Assembly: GCA_902798675.1 (NCBI GenBank)
Contig: CADBXQ010000008.1
Span: 1-13,761 of the forward strand
Source: Oscillospiraceae bacterium
Lineage (GTDB): Bacteria; Bacillota; Clostridia; Oscillospirales; Ruminococcaceae
Length of the DNA stretch: 13,761 nt
Direction: 5' to 3'
The notes below the pieces were generated by a model that saw only the letters and a program-made list of their open reading frames with translations, was not told where the DNA came from and did not search any database. The position numbers and the translations under genes were made by a program. Positions 7,520 through 13,761 of the stretch are shown here, piece by piece; within the stretch, counting starts at the first letter, position 1, and each line of letters begins with the position of its first letter.

Positions 7520-8269
7520 TTATACTATATGTTTTATATATACATGATATATTTTCTTAAATGAAAAATTCAAAGCCACATGAGCGCTGAATGTGCTGAC
7601 ATTGTTTGAAGAAATGAATGTTGAATATTTTTTATAGTTCATGTTAATCGCTTGCTTTAGAGGTTTTTCAATCGTGCAAAGGCCTAACCCGGATTTTAAA
7701 TAATTTTCATACATCCCTGCCAAAAACGGATAGCAAACTCCGCCGCCCATATCTTTAAATGTGAAAAATCCAACCGAATCATTTTTATATGTTAATTTAA
7801 AAATTTTGCAGCCTCTTTCCAGCTCATCGCAAATCCAGTTGACATATCGATTTGCTGCTTGCTCGTGGGAAAAATACGGGTCTATATAAATCCTGTCTGT
7901 TGTGAAAATGCCTTTTCTTATTTCGCCAAATAACTGGTCAATGTCTTTATTACTCATTGCAGAATATGATATTGAATTCATGATTCTTTGCTGGAGAGGA
8001 TTTAGCCGAATTTCCTTTAAATCATGGACTAAATTTATGCTGGATTCAATGTAATTATAACCCAAATCTTGCAGCAAAAACATAACGTCAAATTTATTGC
8101 TTGGCACTTTGACAACCGTATACGCAGCTTCATTTAAAGGCAATTCTCTTTTCAAAAAGTTCGCCTCATCACCAGGTTGAATTTCAATTTCATTACAATC
8201 CACCCCCAAATTTCTTTTCTCCCAAAAAGCATTCACAACTTTCAAATTAGTTCGCACCTTTCCTAACAT
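7520..8269 (-). CDS. GNAT acyltransferase, WecD/RffC-like (dTDP-Fuc4N N-acetyltransferase)
   Basis: About 249 residues, GNAT fold. Its order of segments resembles enterobacterial WecD, which acetylates dTDP-4-amino-4,6-dideoxygalactose: an early FWEKRNLGVD (WecD has WENAFFGV), VMFLLQDLGYNYIESSINL (WecD has a similar LQQLGF...VDL stretch), DPYFSHEQAANRYVNWI, then LAGMYENYLKSGLGLCTIEK as the likely acyl-CoA pyrophosphate loop. These are resemblances recalled by eye, not an alignment. A WecE-type transaminase in the same run supports the substrate. The start is uncertain: ATG 8269 (chosen) and ATG 8305 both lie inside the preceding gene with weak ribosome sites; TTG 8245, after AGGAAAGG, is also possible. 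It might instead use the ACP-bound acyl group made by the neighbouring ligase. Confidence 0.72.
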   Translation of the reverse strand: MLGKVRTNLKVVNAFWEKRNLGVDCNEIEIQPGDEANFLKRELPLNEAAYTVVKVPSNKFDVMFLLQDLGYNYIESSINLVHDLKEIRLNPLQQRIMNSISYSAMSNKDIDQLFGEIRKGIFTTDRIYIDPYFSHEQAANRYVNWICDELERGCKIFKLTYKNDSVGFFTFKDMGGGVCYPFLAGMYENYLKSGLGLCTIEKPLKQAINMNYKKYSTFISSNNVSTFSAHVALNFSFKKIYHVYIKHIV

Positions 8270-9791
8270 ATAAATATCCAAAATCTGTTTTGCCTTTGTT
8301 TTCATATCCAGCTATTTCTATATCTTCGTCTTCATTTTCATCTTCATCCTCACTGTTTCCATTTTTATCTTTATGTTTATCAATAAGCAAATATTTACTT
8401 TTGCAATCTTCCGGTTCAAAGTCAGGAGTTAGCCACTGGATTCCAATTCCGGGGGCTAGGCTGGACCAAAGCTCAAAATCAAATGGAACGTTTGTTGAAA
8501 TAGTGTTTTCAAAAGGATCACTGGCGTCTTCTTCATATTGTACCACATTTTTTATTAAAGTAAAGTCTCTTTTTTCAACGTTTGAATATCTTTCATTATT
8601 CATATAAAAGTTTTTAGGCCAAACAATCATGCTAAATATGAAAAACACAGCGAAAATTGGTTTGAAAATTTTAAGCGATAAGGTCTTTTTATATATAATT
8701 AAATTAAAAAACGAAGCCCACAAAAAAGGAGCAAGAACTCGAAACTCTCGATTTGTATGCATGTCATATATGACTATAACTATAATAAGTGGCAAAAATA
8801 ATAAAATAAACTGGATTATATAAAACTTATTAATTTTTTCTTTTGAAGACAAAACCAAAAAACTTTTTTTAACAGTAATATTTAAAAATATACAAAACAA
8901 ATATATAGCTAAAACAATGACATATAGTAATCTAAAACCGGCCTCGAGGTTATATCCATTTGTTATGCTGAATAAATCTCTGATGTTAGATTTGCAATTT
9001 ATCAAGATTACTTTTATCGATTCGATGATACTTGGTGAGTGGGTGAATTTATATAAAACCCCCAATTGGTATGGAGCTGTGAAAATTGAGGTCACAAGGT
9101 AAAGCAATCCCGAATATAAAACATATGGTAATAATAACTTAATAAATTTTTTGAGCTTGAAGTCGCTTAAAACTAAAACGGGGAGGATAAGCAAAACAAC
9201 ATAAGTAATTCTATAAAATGAGCAAACTGTTCCGGCCAGTATTGTCAAAAGCAAAAAATATTTTCGGTGTTTTCCTTCTGAGTTGCAAAATTTATAGAAA
9301 AGCACGAAAAATAATGCCAAAAATCCGTAATTTAAAATTTCAGTCATGGATGTTTCAACGAACAATATAATTGGTGAAAAAAATGAATATAAACATGTTA
9401 GCATTAAAGTTTGTGATATATTTGGTTTATATACGACAATGACTAAAGCAAAACAAATAATAATAAAAATCAAATTCGAAATGACAATTCCATTAACCGG
9501 CCAATTTAATATTTTAGCAAAGGGATAGTAAAAAAACGCTGGAAAAAAGCTGTGGGTGCTGAATTGGCCAATTTTGGGAATTAATTCGTTGATTCCAATA
9601 TATCCGGTTTTAAAGCCACACTCAGCAAAGGAAAATATTTCTCTCCAGTATCCCACTTCATCACTCCAAAATGGCCTTGCTAAAAATATGTTTTGACACC
9701 ATATTTTTGATAAAATTAGCATCAAAATGCAGGGGGAAAAAACAAAAACAGTCCACAAACCATATTTAAATATTTTTGATTTTCTAAGCAA
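8247..9791 (-). CDS. GT-C-like polytopic membrane glycosyltransferase with acidic C-terminal insert
   Basis: A 514-residue integral membrane protein with roughly ten or more hydrophobic helices and a hydrophilic C-terminal tail. The first outside loop has FWSDEVGYW (41-49); an acidic pair early in loop 1 is the usual catalytic feature of GT-C enzymes, which use polyprenyl-phosphate sugars as donors. The tail (from about residue 420) is predicted to be soluble and contains the very acidic SEDEDENEDEDIEI just before a closing TDFGYLYVRK strand. The start is TTG 9791: GAGGTG lies eight bases upstream, and no ATG or GTG fits. It follows the other GT-C-like gene by 17 bases. Its likely job is transfer of a lipid-linked sugar to a surface glycan or protein; donor and acceptor are unknown. 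A GtrC-like role beside GtrA and GT2 is inferred. Confidence 0.7.
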   Translation of the reverse strand: MLRKSKIFKYGLWTVFVFSPCILMLILSKIWCQNIFLARPFWSDEVGYWREIFSFAECGFKTGYIGINELIPKIGQFSTHSFFPAFFYYPFAKILNWPVNGIVISNLIFIIICFALVIVVYKPNISQTLMLTCLYSFFSPIILFVETSMTEILNYGFLALFFVLFYKFCNSEGKHRKYFLLLTILAGTVCSFYRITYVVLLILPVLVLSDFKLKKFIKLLLPYVLYSGLLYLVTSIFTAPYQLGVLYKFTHSPSIIESIKVILINCKSNIRDLFSITNGYNLEAGFRLLYVIVLAIYLFCIFLNITVKKSFLVLSSKEKINKFYIIQFILLFLPLIIVIVIYDMHTNREFRVLAPFLWASFFNLIIYKKTLSLKIFKPIFAVFFIFSMIVWPKNFYMNNERYSNVEKRDFTLIKNVVQYEEDASDPFENTISTNVPFDFELWSSLAPGIGIQWLTPDFEPEDCKSKYLLIDKHKDKNGNSEDEDENEDEDIEIAGYENKGKTDFGYLYVRKGAN

Positions 9792-9799
9792 ACCACAGA

Positions 9800-9805
9800 C
9801 ACCTC
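9800..9805 (-). promoter_or_regulatory. Ribosome binding site supporting a TTG start
   Basis: Minus-strand GAGGTG, eight bases before TTG 9791 and right after the preceding stop at 9809. It is the main evidence that this gene uses the rare TTG start. Confidence 0.65.
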
Positions 9806-9808
9806 AAT

Positions 9809-10957
9809 TCAAAACCAAAATTTTGAAAAACAAAATTTTAAAAAATAATTTAGCCCAGCAATTAAATGCATTCCCAAAACAAGCGAACCAAACACTGTTT
9901 TTTCAATATTAATTTTTTTTATTCTTTGTATAAATTTTGCAATTGACAAAATAAACAAAACTCCAACAGCAAAATGCGCGCCCCAACCAAAATTACCATG
10001 CGCCATTCTTGGCCCTGATTCATATAAAAAAGCAAAAATCAAAACATTAAACATCGCAAAAATCCAACTGAATCTATAAATTTTGTCTTTTGCAAGATCC
10101 TTAAAGTTAAAAATCAAAACAACAATTGGAAATGCGCAGGACAAAACCAGCGCTGCTAGAGGATGTCGAACGTATAAACTCCAAACCTTGAATATTCCAA
10201 TTGATATCTCGCTCACGCCATCATCGTCGAAAAGCTGGGTTCTTTGCCACAACATCAAAAGCGCGGTCGGCAAAAACATAAAAGCTAAAAATATGAATTT
10301 ATTAATATTTTTGAATCTGCCTTTAAAAAAATCAACTAAAATAGCCACAACCGCACAAGGAACGAATCCAAACGCAAAACTCGGCTTAAACCAAGTCGCG
10401 ATAAAAAGCGCCAAAGCAAAAAATATATATTTAAAAACATCTCGTTCTTTGGCTAAAATTTTCTCCCTAATTTGAATAAATAGGAAAAAAGACAAAATTG
10501 CAAACGGCTTCATGGTTATATATGTTGGATTGTGGTATAGATTGAAAGAAATCATGCCAAGATACATGTCTTTGTTGATAATTGGAACATATAGCGGCAT
10601 ATATAGGTTTAAAATCAAAGATATAATGTATAGCCAATGATTTTGGACATTCTCGACAAGTTTTTTTAATAAGATAAATGTGAAACACACAGATAAACAC
10701 ACAGATAAACACAAAAACAAAGCGATAAAACCAGATGCATGTGGCAATCGCCAAAGCAAGCCTAAAATCATATATGTTAGGCTATACACACTTTTGTCTT
10801 CTATTCCCGCTTTGATATGAGCTGGCAAATCTGTTTCGGTTGCGTCAGGGCTTGCGAGAGGCTTATATGCGAAAAATAAAAGCATTGCATATAAAAATGT
10901 TAATATGGCGCAAAACATCCAAACAAATCTTACTCTATTCGTTTTTTGATTGATCAT
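9809..10957 (-). CDS. Polytopic membrane protein, GT-C-like, function unknown
   Basis: A 382-residue protein with about ten hydrophobic helices and no signal for a soluble catalytic domain. After the first helix, the outside loop holds SPDATETDLPAH (36-47) with Glu41, Asp43 and His47; acidic residues at this place are typical of GT-C glycosyltransferases. Other distinctive segments are NPTYITMKPFAI (143-154), TWFKPSFAFGFVP (188-200) and SGPRMAHGNFGWG (314-326). I do not recognise a named family. The helix at residues 78-98 includes LCLSVCLSVCF, encoded by a 12-base tandem repeat. It starts six bases after the GT2 stop with only a distant AGGA for ribosome binding, so translation is probably coupled. 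A lipid-linked sugar transferase or polymerase is plausible from context only. Confidence 0.6.
   Translation of the reverse strand: MINQKTNRVRFVWMFCAILTFLYAMLLFFAYKPLASPDATETDLPAHIKAGIEDKSVYSLTYMILGLLWRLPHASGFIALFLCLSVCLSVCFTFILLKKLVENVQNHWLYIISLILNLYMPLYVPIINKDMYLGMISFNLYHNPTYITMKPFAILSFFLFIQIREKILAKERDVFKYIFFALALFIATWFKPSFAFGFVPCAVVAILVDFFKGRFKNINKFIFLAFMFLPTALLMLWQRTQLFDDDGVSEISIGIFKVWSLYVRHPLAALVLSCAFPIVVLIFNFKDLAKDKIYRFSWIFAMFNVLIFAFLYESGPRMAHGNFGWGAHFAVGVLFILSIAKFIQRIKKINIEKTVFGSLVLGMHLIAGLNYFLKFCFSKFWF
10683..10713. repeat. 12-bp-period tandem repeat (about 2.6 copies) within a coding region
   Basis: The plus-strand unit ACACAGATAAAC repeats with period 12 over 31 bases without mismatch. 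It encodes the repeated tetrapeptide LSVC in a membrane helix. Gain or loss of a unit keeps the frame and would change the helix length by four residues. Confidence 0.9.
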
Positions 10958-10962
10958 AAAAT

Positions 10963-11910
10963 TTAATCTTCATCCTCTCTTTCTAAATTAAAACTGTTTC
11001 GTATGACATATTGAGGAGAATTGTTGAGATTAATAAATATTCGGCCGACATATTCGCCGATCATCCCAAGGACCATTAAATTAAGTCCGCTAAAAAAAGT
11101 CAAAAGCGCAACCGTTGTGCTGTATCCCATTAAAACATTTTCATTGTAAATAAGCTTGGTTATTATTGTGTATATTCCAAAAGCAAATCCAATCAGCGCA
11201 AAAACCATTCCAACAATCGAAGCAACTCGCAGCGGCTTAACTGAAAAAGAAGTGAATCCATTCAGCCACAGCGACAACAGTTTGTGTATATTATAATTCG
11301 TTGAGCCGCTTTGCCTTTCATTTTCTTCCATTTCAACGTTTGCTATTTTTGACGTTGTTCGAAGCATAAGTCCTGCAACATATGGATAACAGTTGGTGTA
11401 TTTTGTTATTTCATCGACGACAAACCTTTTCATGGCGCCAAAATTGCTCAGAGCAAGGTCTTTTGGCTTGTTGATCAAATGCTTTGCCATTATGTCATTG
11501 ACTTTGCTTCCAAAATTTTTAAATCCAGACTGTTTTTTCTTGCGATATTTTGCGATGGAAATGTCAAAATCGTCATAAAGCGGCTCTATTAGGTCGAAAA
11601 CTCGATCAACAGGACATTGACCATCGTCATCTAAATATATGACAAAGTCTCCTCTGGAATGCCTAAATCCAGCCATTAACGCTGCGTGTTGACCAAAATT
11701 TTTGGCAAAATTTATTACAACTATTTTTTCATCGTTCATCGCAAGCATCTCCAAAACGCTGGATGTTCTGTCTTTTGAAAAGTCATTAACCAAAATTATT
11801 TCATAATCATATGCATCTCTTTTTTCAACAACCTTTTTTATTTGATTTATAACATTTTCAATTGTTTTTTCAGAATTATAACAAGGTATGACAAATGATA
11901 ATTTTTTCAT
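10963..11910 (-). CDS. GT2 polyprenyl-phosphate glycosyltransferase (ArnC/GtrB/DPM1-like)
   Basis: A 315-residue membrane-anchored family 2 glycosyltransferase that should move a sugar from a nucleotide donor to polyprenyl phosphate at the inner face of the membrane. The GT-A domain begins SFVIPCYNSE (5-14), followed by ILVNDFSKDRT (39-49), NFGQHAALMAGFRHSRGDF (71-89) and the metal-binding LDDDGQ (93-98, Asp94-96). RQSGSTNY (199-206) matches the R-x-x-G-x-S-x-Y segment of this group. Two helices (about 228-252 and 264-288) and the GEYVGRIF motif follow, as in GtrB/ArnC proteins. The ATG follows AGGGGGGG, part of a run of nine A and seven G. The tail EREDED is acidic. The sugar is not defined; the wecE product is a candidate. 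Confidence 0.9.
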   Translation of the reverse strand: MKKLSFVIPCYNSEKTIENVINQIKKVVEKRDAYDYEIILVNDFSKDRTSSVLEMLAMNDEKIVVINFAKNFGQHAALMAGFRHSRGDFVIYLDDDGQCPVDRVFDLIEPLYDDFDISIAKYRKKKQSGFKNFGSKVNDIMAKHLINKPKDLALSNFGAMKRFVVDEITKYTNCYPYVAGLMLRTTSKIANVEMEENERQSGSTNYNIHKLLSLWLNGFTSFSVKPLRVASIVGMVFALIGFAFGIYTIITKLIYNENVLMGYSTTVALLTFFSGLNLMVLGMIGEYVGRIFINLNNSPQYVIRNSFNLEREDED

Positions 11911-11914
11911 CCAA

Positions 11915-11930
11915 CCCCCCCTTTTTTTTT
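11915..11930. repeat. Adjacent homopolymer runs (C7, T9) at the GT2 ribosome binding site
   Basis: The plus strand reads seven C then nine T. On the coding strand this is A9G7 placed four bases before the GT2 ATG and forming its ribosome binding site. Length change by slippage would alter the ribosome-site spacing, not the reading frame. Confidence 0.8.
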
Positions 11931-11946
11931 CTAAATTAATATATGA

Positions 11947-13074
11947 TTAAATGAAGAATTTTTGAATTTTGTCAACAATATATTCAATGTCCGAAGGTTT
12001 TATCTGATAGTATAGGGGCAGCCGGACGATCCTTTCGCTTTCTTTTGTTGTGAAGCGATCAATTCCATTAAACTTGCCAAATCTTTCCCCTCCTGGCGCT
12101 GAATGAAGGGGAATATAGTGAAAAACAGCGCAAATGCCATTTTCTTTTAAATATGCTATGAACTTTGTCCGCTCGGCGATATTTTTAACTTTTATATAAA
12201 ACATATGGGCATTGTGGCAACAGCCTTCTGGAATTGTTGGCAGCTCTATTAGCCCCAGATCTGCTAGATTTTGCAAGCCTTCGCGATATAAATTCCAAGC
12301 AAGCATCCGACTATTATATATATCTTCTACTTTTTGCAATTGAGCCCACAAATAAGCCGCATTAATGTCGCTTGGCAGATATGACGACCCTCGATCAACC
12401 CATGTGTATTTATCAACCTGACCTCTGAAAAATTTGCTTCGATCAGTTCCTTTTTCTCTGATTATTTCCGCTTTTTCAATATATTTGGAATCTCGAATTA
12501 AAATCGCTCCTCCTTCGCCCATGCTATAGTTCTTAGTTTCATGAAAACTATAGCAGCCAAAGTCTCCAATAGTTCCTAAAGGCTTGCCTTTATATAGGCT
12601 CGAAACCCCTTGCGCCGCGTCTTCAACAACTTTTAAACCATATCTTTTCGCAATTTGCATGATTTTGTCCATCTCACACGAAACTCCGGCATAGTGAACC
12701 GGAACTATGGCCTTTGTTTTGGAATTTATTGCGTTTTCAATTAATTTTTCGTCCATGTTCATAGTGTCTGGACGTATGTCGACAAAAGTTGCTGTTGCTC
12801 CATGCAAAACAAAAGCATTCGCAGTCGAAACAAAGGTGTATGAGGGCATGATGACCTCGTCGCCAGGCGATATATCACACAAAATCGCAGACATTTCCAG
12901 AGCGCTTGTGCAAGATGTTGTTAGAAGGGCTTTTTTTGTTTTTGTTTTCTCTTCAAACCACCTGTTGCAAAGCTTTGTGAATTCTCCATCTCCGCAAACC
13001 TTCTTGTTTAAAAAAGCTTGTTTAATATATTTTAGCGCATCATCCAAAACAGGCGGCTCATTAAAATTAATCAT
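11947..13074 (-). CDS. wecE: dTDP-4-amino-4,6-dideoxygalactose transaminase (WecE/RffA)
   Basis: A 375-residue PLP enzyme of the DegT/DnrJ/EryC1 sugar aminotransferase family, nearly the length of E. coli WecE. It converts dTDP-4-keto-6-deoxyglucose to dTDP-4-amino-4,6-dideoxygalactose with glutamate as amino donor. Long stretches match E. coli WecE as I remember it: CGDGEFT, PGDEVIMPSYTFVSTANAFVL, RPDTMN, VPVHYAG, VEDAAQGV, EIIREKGT, FFRGQVDKYTW, AHMFYIK, AVFHYIPLH, TTKESER. Lys181 in SFHETKN forms the Schiff base and Asp152 in EDAAQ contacts the PLP ring nitrogen. I start at ATG 13074 (MINFNEPPVL), where homologues begin and GGAG lies 12 bases upstream; ATG 13092 is in frame but has no ribosome site. 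A consensus promoter lies about 110 bases upstream. The substrate-making RmlA/RmlB are not in the window. Confidence 0.92.
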   Translation of the reverse strand: MINFNEPPVLDDALKYIKQAFLNKKVCGDGEFTKLCNRWFEEKTKTKKALLTTSCTSALEMSAILCDISPGDEVIMPSYTFVSTANAFVLHGATATFVDIRPDTMNMDEKLIENAINSKTKAIVPVHYAGVSCEMDKIMQIAKRYGLKVVEDAAQGVSSLYKGKPLGTIGDFGCYSFHETKNYSMGEGGAILIRDSKYIEKAEIIREKGTDRSKFFRGQVDKYTWVDRGSSYLPSDINAAYLWAQLQKVEDIYNSRMLAWNLYREGLQNLADLGLIELPTIPEGCCHNAHMFYIKVKNIAERTKFIAYLKENGICAVFHYIPLHSAPGGERFGKFNGIDRFTTKESERIVRLPLYYQIKPSDIEYIVDKIQKFFI

Positions 13075-13114
13075 CTGAAAAACATTCTCCATTCACAATA
13101 TTAATTTAAAAAAC

Positions 13115-13129
13115 AGTATAAAATATACT
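13115..13129. promoter_or_regulatory. Inverted repeat in the wecE leader
   Basis: AGTATA-AAA-TATACT is a perfect six-base inverted repeat with a three-base centre, lying between the wecE promoter and its ribosome site. It could be an operator or a weak hairpin. A second promoter-like pair, TTGACT (13154-13149) and TAGTAT (13130-13125), overlaps it. No regulator is identified. Confidence 0.35.
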
Positions 13130-13163
13130 AACAATCAATGACAAAGCCAGTCAACAAGGTCTA

Positions 13164-13193
13164 ATTATATCACAACCAACAGCTGCCTGTCAA
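13164..13193 (-). promoter_or_regulatory. Promoter of the wecE operon (consensus -35 and extended -10)
   Basis: Minus-strand TTGACA (13193-13188) and TATAAT (13169-13164) are both perfect housekeeping-sigma consensus, spaced 18 bases, with TGA directly before TATAAT giving an extended -10. The -35 abuts the gtrA stop codon. Transcription should begin near 13157, leaving a leader of about 80 bases before wecE. With the packed genes downstream, this promoter could drive the whole run to 276. Confidence 0.75.
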
Positions 13194-13610
13194 CTAATTT
13201 TTATCATTTTTAAACACAAAAATTTTGCTTGCAACATAGTTTAAAACAACAACTATGATATTTGATATAACTTTTATTATGATATCATTAAATTCAAAAA
13301 TATCAACACACAAAAACATGATAAAACAGTCCAAAACGCCGGTTGCAAAGCGACAAGCAAAAAATGAATAAATTTCTCTGAATATGTTTTTTGGCCCCAT
13401 GGCCTTTGATTCAAAAACCCAGATTCTGTTTGTTATATATGCAAAAATAACGCTCAAAATCCACGAAACAATTGAGCTAAAAACAGCTTTAAAATTAAAA
13501 ACATGCGCCATAAACCAAAATGAGGCTATGTTGACAAATGTTGTGCATATGCCAAAAAAAATATATAAAATCAAACTTTTATATTTTCTATATAATTTTT
13601 TAAAAACCAT
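13194..13610 (-). CDS. GtrA-family membrane protein (putative polyprenyl-phosphate sugar flippase)
   Basis: A 138-residue protein with four predicted helices (about 13-35, 42-62, 77-100 and 108-130). It has the GtrA family features FFGICTTFVNIASFW (18-32), SWILSVIFAYITNRIWVFES (49-68) and the related NYVASKIFVFK (124-134) after the last helix. GtrA proteins are thought to flip polyprenyl-phosphate sugars made by a GtrB-type GT2, which is encoded two genes downstream. An AGGA site lies eight bases before the ATG. It ends in a basic tail. The wecE promoter sits directly after its stop, so it may be a separate transcription unit driven from the right edge. Teichoic-acid glycosylation GtrA proteins are close relatives, so the precise glycan is undetermined. 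Confidence 0.88.
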   Translation of the reverse strand: MVFKKLYRKYKSLILYIFFGICTTFVNIASFWFMAHVFNFKAVFSSIVSWILSVIFAYITNRIWVFESKAMGPKNIFREIYSFFACRFATGVLDCFIMFLCVDIFEFNDIIIKVISNIIVVVLNYVASKIFVFKNDKN

Positions 13611-13671
13611 AATAATATTCCTAAATCAATCATTTTTTATTACAAATATCAAATAATCCAATCTAAAAAGC

Positions 13672-13709
13672 AAAAAAATTAAGAGTGCCAAATATTTTAC
13701 AACACTCCT
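13672..13709 (-). terminator. Terminator-like hairpin just after a promoter
   Basis: On the minus strand AGGAGTG (13709-13703) can pair with CACTCTT (13687-13681), seven pairs including one G-T, around a 15-base loop. AA and seven T (13678-13672) follow. The stem is modest, but its position before a T run fits intrinsic termination. It lies upstream of gtrA, so it either ends an operon lying to the right or attenuates transcription from the promoter at 13721-13748. Confidence 0.55.
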
Positions 13710-13720
13710 AATACACTATT

Positions 13721-13748
13721 ATTATATCATATCAACCGAATATGTCAA
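13721..13748 (-). promoter_or_regulatory. Promoter at the right edge, directed towards gtrA
   Basis: Minus-strand TTGACA (13748-13743) and TATAAT (13726-13721) are perfect consensus with a 16-base spacer, and TGA precedes the -10 as in the wecE promoter. The predicted start, about 13714-13712, is only three to six bases before the terminator-like hairpin. Read-through would transcribe gtrA with a leader of about 100 bases. Confidence 0.65.
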
Positions 13749-13761
13749 TAGGTGGATCATA

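Noticed and set aside
13611..13671. Promoter directly in front of gtrA
   Set aside because: Only weak matches (TTTAGA, 17 bases, TGTAAT) are present, much poorer than the consensus promoters at 13721-13748 and 13164-13193.
13681..13761. Invertible promoter flanked by inverted repeats
   Set aside because: The right flank lies outside the window and no inverted repeat pair enclosing the promoter is visible inside it.
1..13761. Insertion sequences, tRNA genes, CRISPR array
   Set aside because: No transposase-like protein, terminal inverted repeats with target duplication, tRNA-like fold or regularly spaced repeats was seen. No gene-free stretch exceeds about 150 bases.

Overview
The window is AT-rich. 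Its genes have strong GGAGG-type ribosome binding sites, GTG and TTG starts as well as ATG, TGA used as a stop, and near-consensus TTGACA/TATAAT promoters with an extended -10. This suggests a low-GC Gram-positive-like bacterium (Bacillota/Clostridia type). That is an inference from style; no taxonomic marker gene is present.

Layout. A fragment of a plus-strand M50 (site-2/SpoIVFB-like) membrane protease ends at 241. Everything else, 276 to 13610, lies on the minus strand and reads right to left as a cell-envelope glycan locus. In transcription order: (1) at the right edge, a consensus promoter followed within a few bases by a terminator-like hairpin; (2) a GtrA-family membrane protein; (3) a second consensus promoter; (4) a tightly packed run: WecE-type dTDP-4-keto-6-deoxyglucose 4-transaminase, polyprenyl-phosphate GT2 glycosyltransferase, two GT-C-like polytopic membrane proteins, WecD-like GNAT acyltransferase, SDR oxidoreductase, split transketolase (N and C subunits), acyl carrier protein, AMP-forming acyl ligase, LuxE-type acyl-protein synthetase, LuxC-type acyl reductase (frameshifted), and a pair of SMR/ArnEF-like small transporters. 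Many genes overlap or abut with ATGA/GTGA-type junctions.

Working model. WecE plus the WecD-like acyltransferase should give a dTDP-4-acylamino-4,6-dideoxygalactose (Fuc4NAc-type) donor. GT2, GtrA, the SMR pair and the two GT-C proteins look like parts of a lipid-linked route (load a sugar on polyprenyl phosphate, flip it, transfer it outside). The central seven genes (SDR, two transketolase subunits, ACP, ligase, LuxE, LuxC) look like an acid-activation and reduction module coupled to two-carbon ketol transfer. This could make an unusual sugar, branched sugar or hydroxyacyl substituent. From memory, the ACP/ligase/LuxE-LuxC part resembles the rfbK-O genes of Vibrio cholerae O1 proposed to make the tetronate side chain; the transketolase coupling is the less familiar part.

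The most concrete anomaly is a perfect 13-bp tandem duplication at 1988-2013 that breaks the LuxC-family gene. Removing one copy restores a continuous 399-residue protein across a conserved segment. It may be a fresh mutation, a reversible ON/OFF switch or an assembly error.
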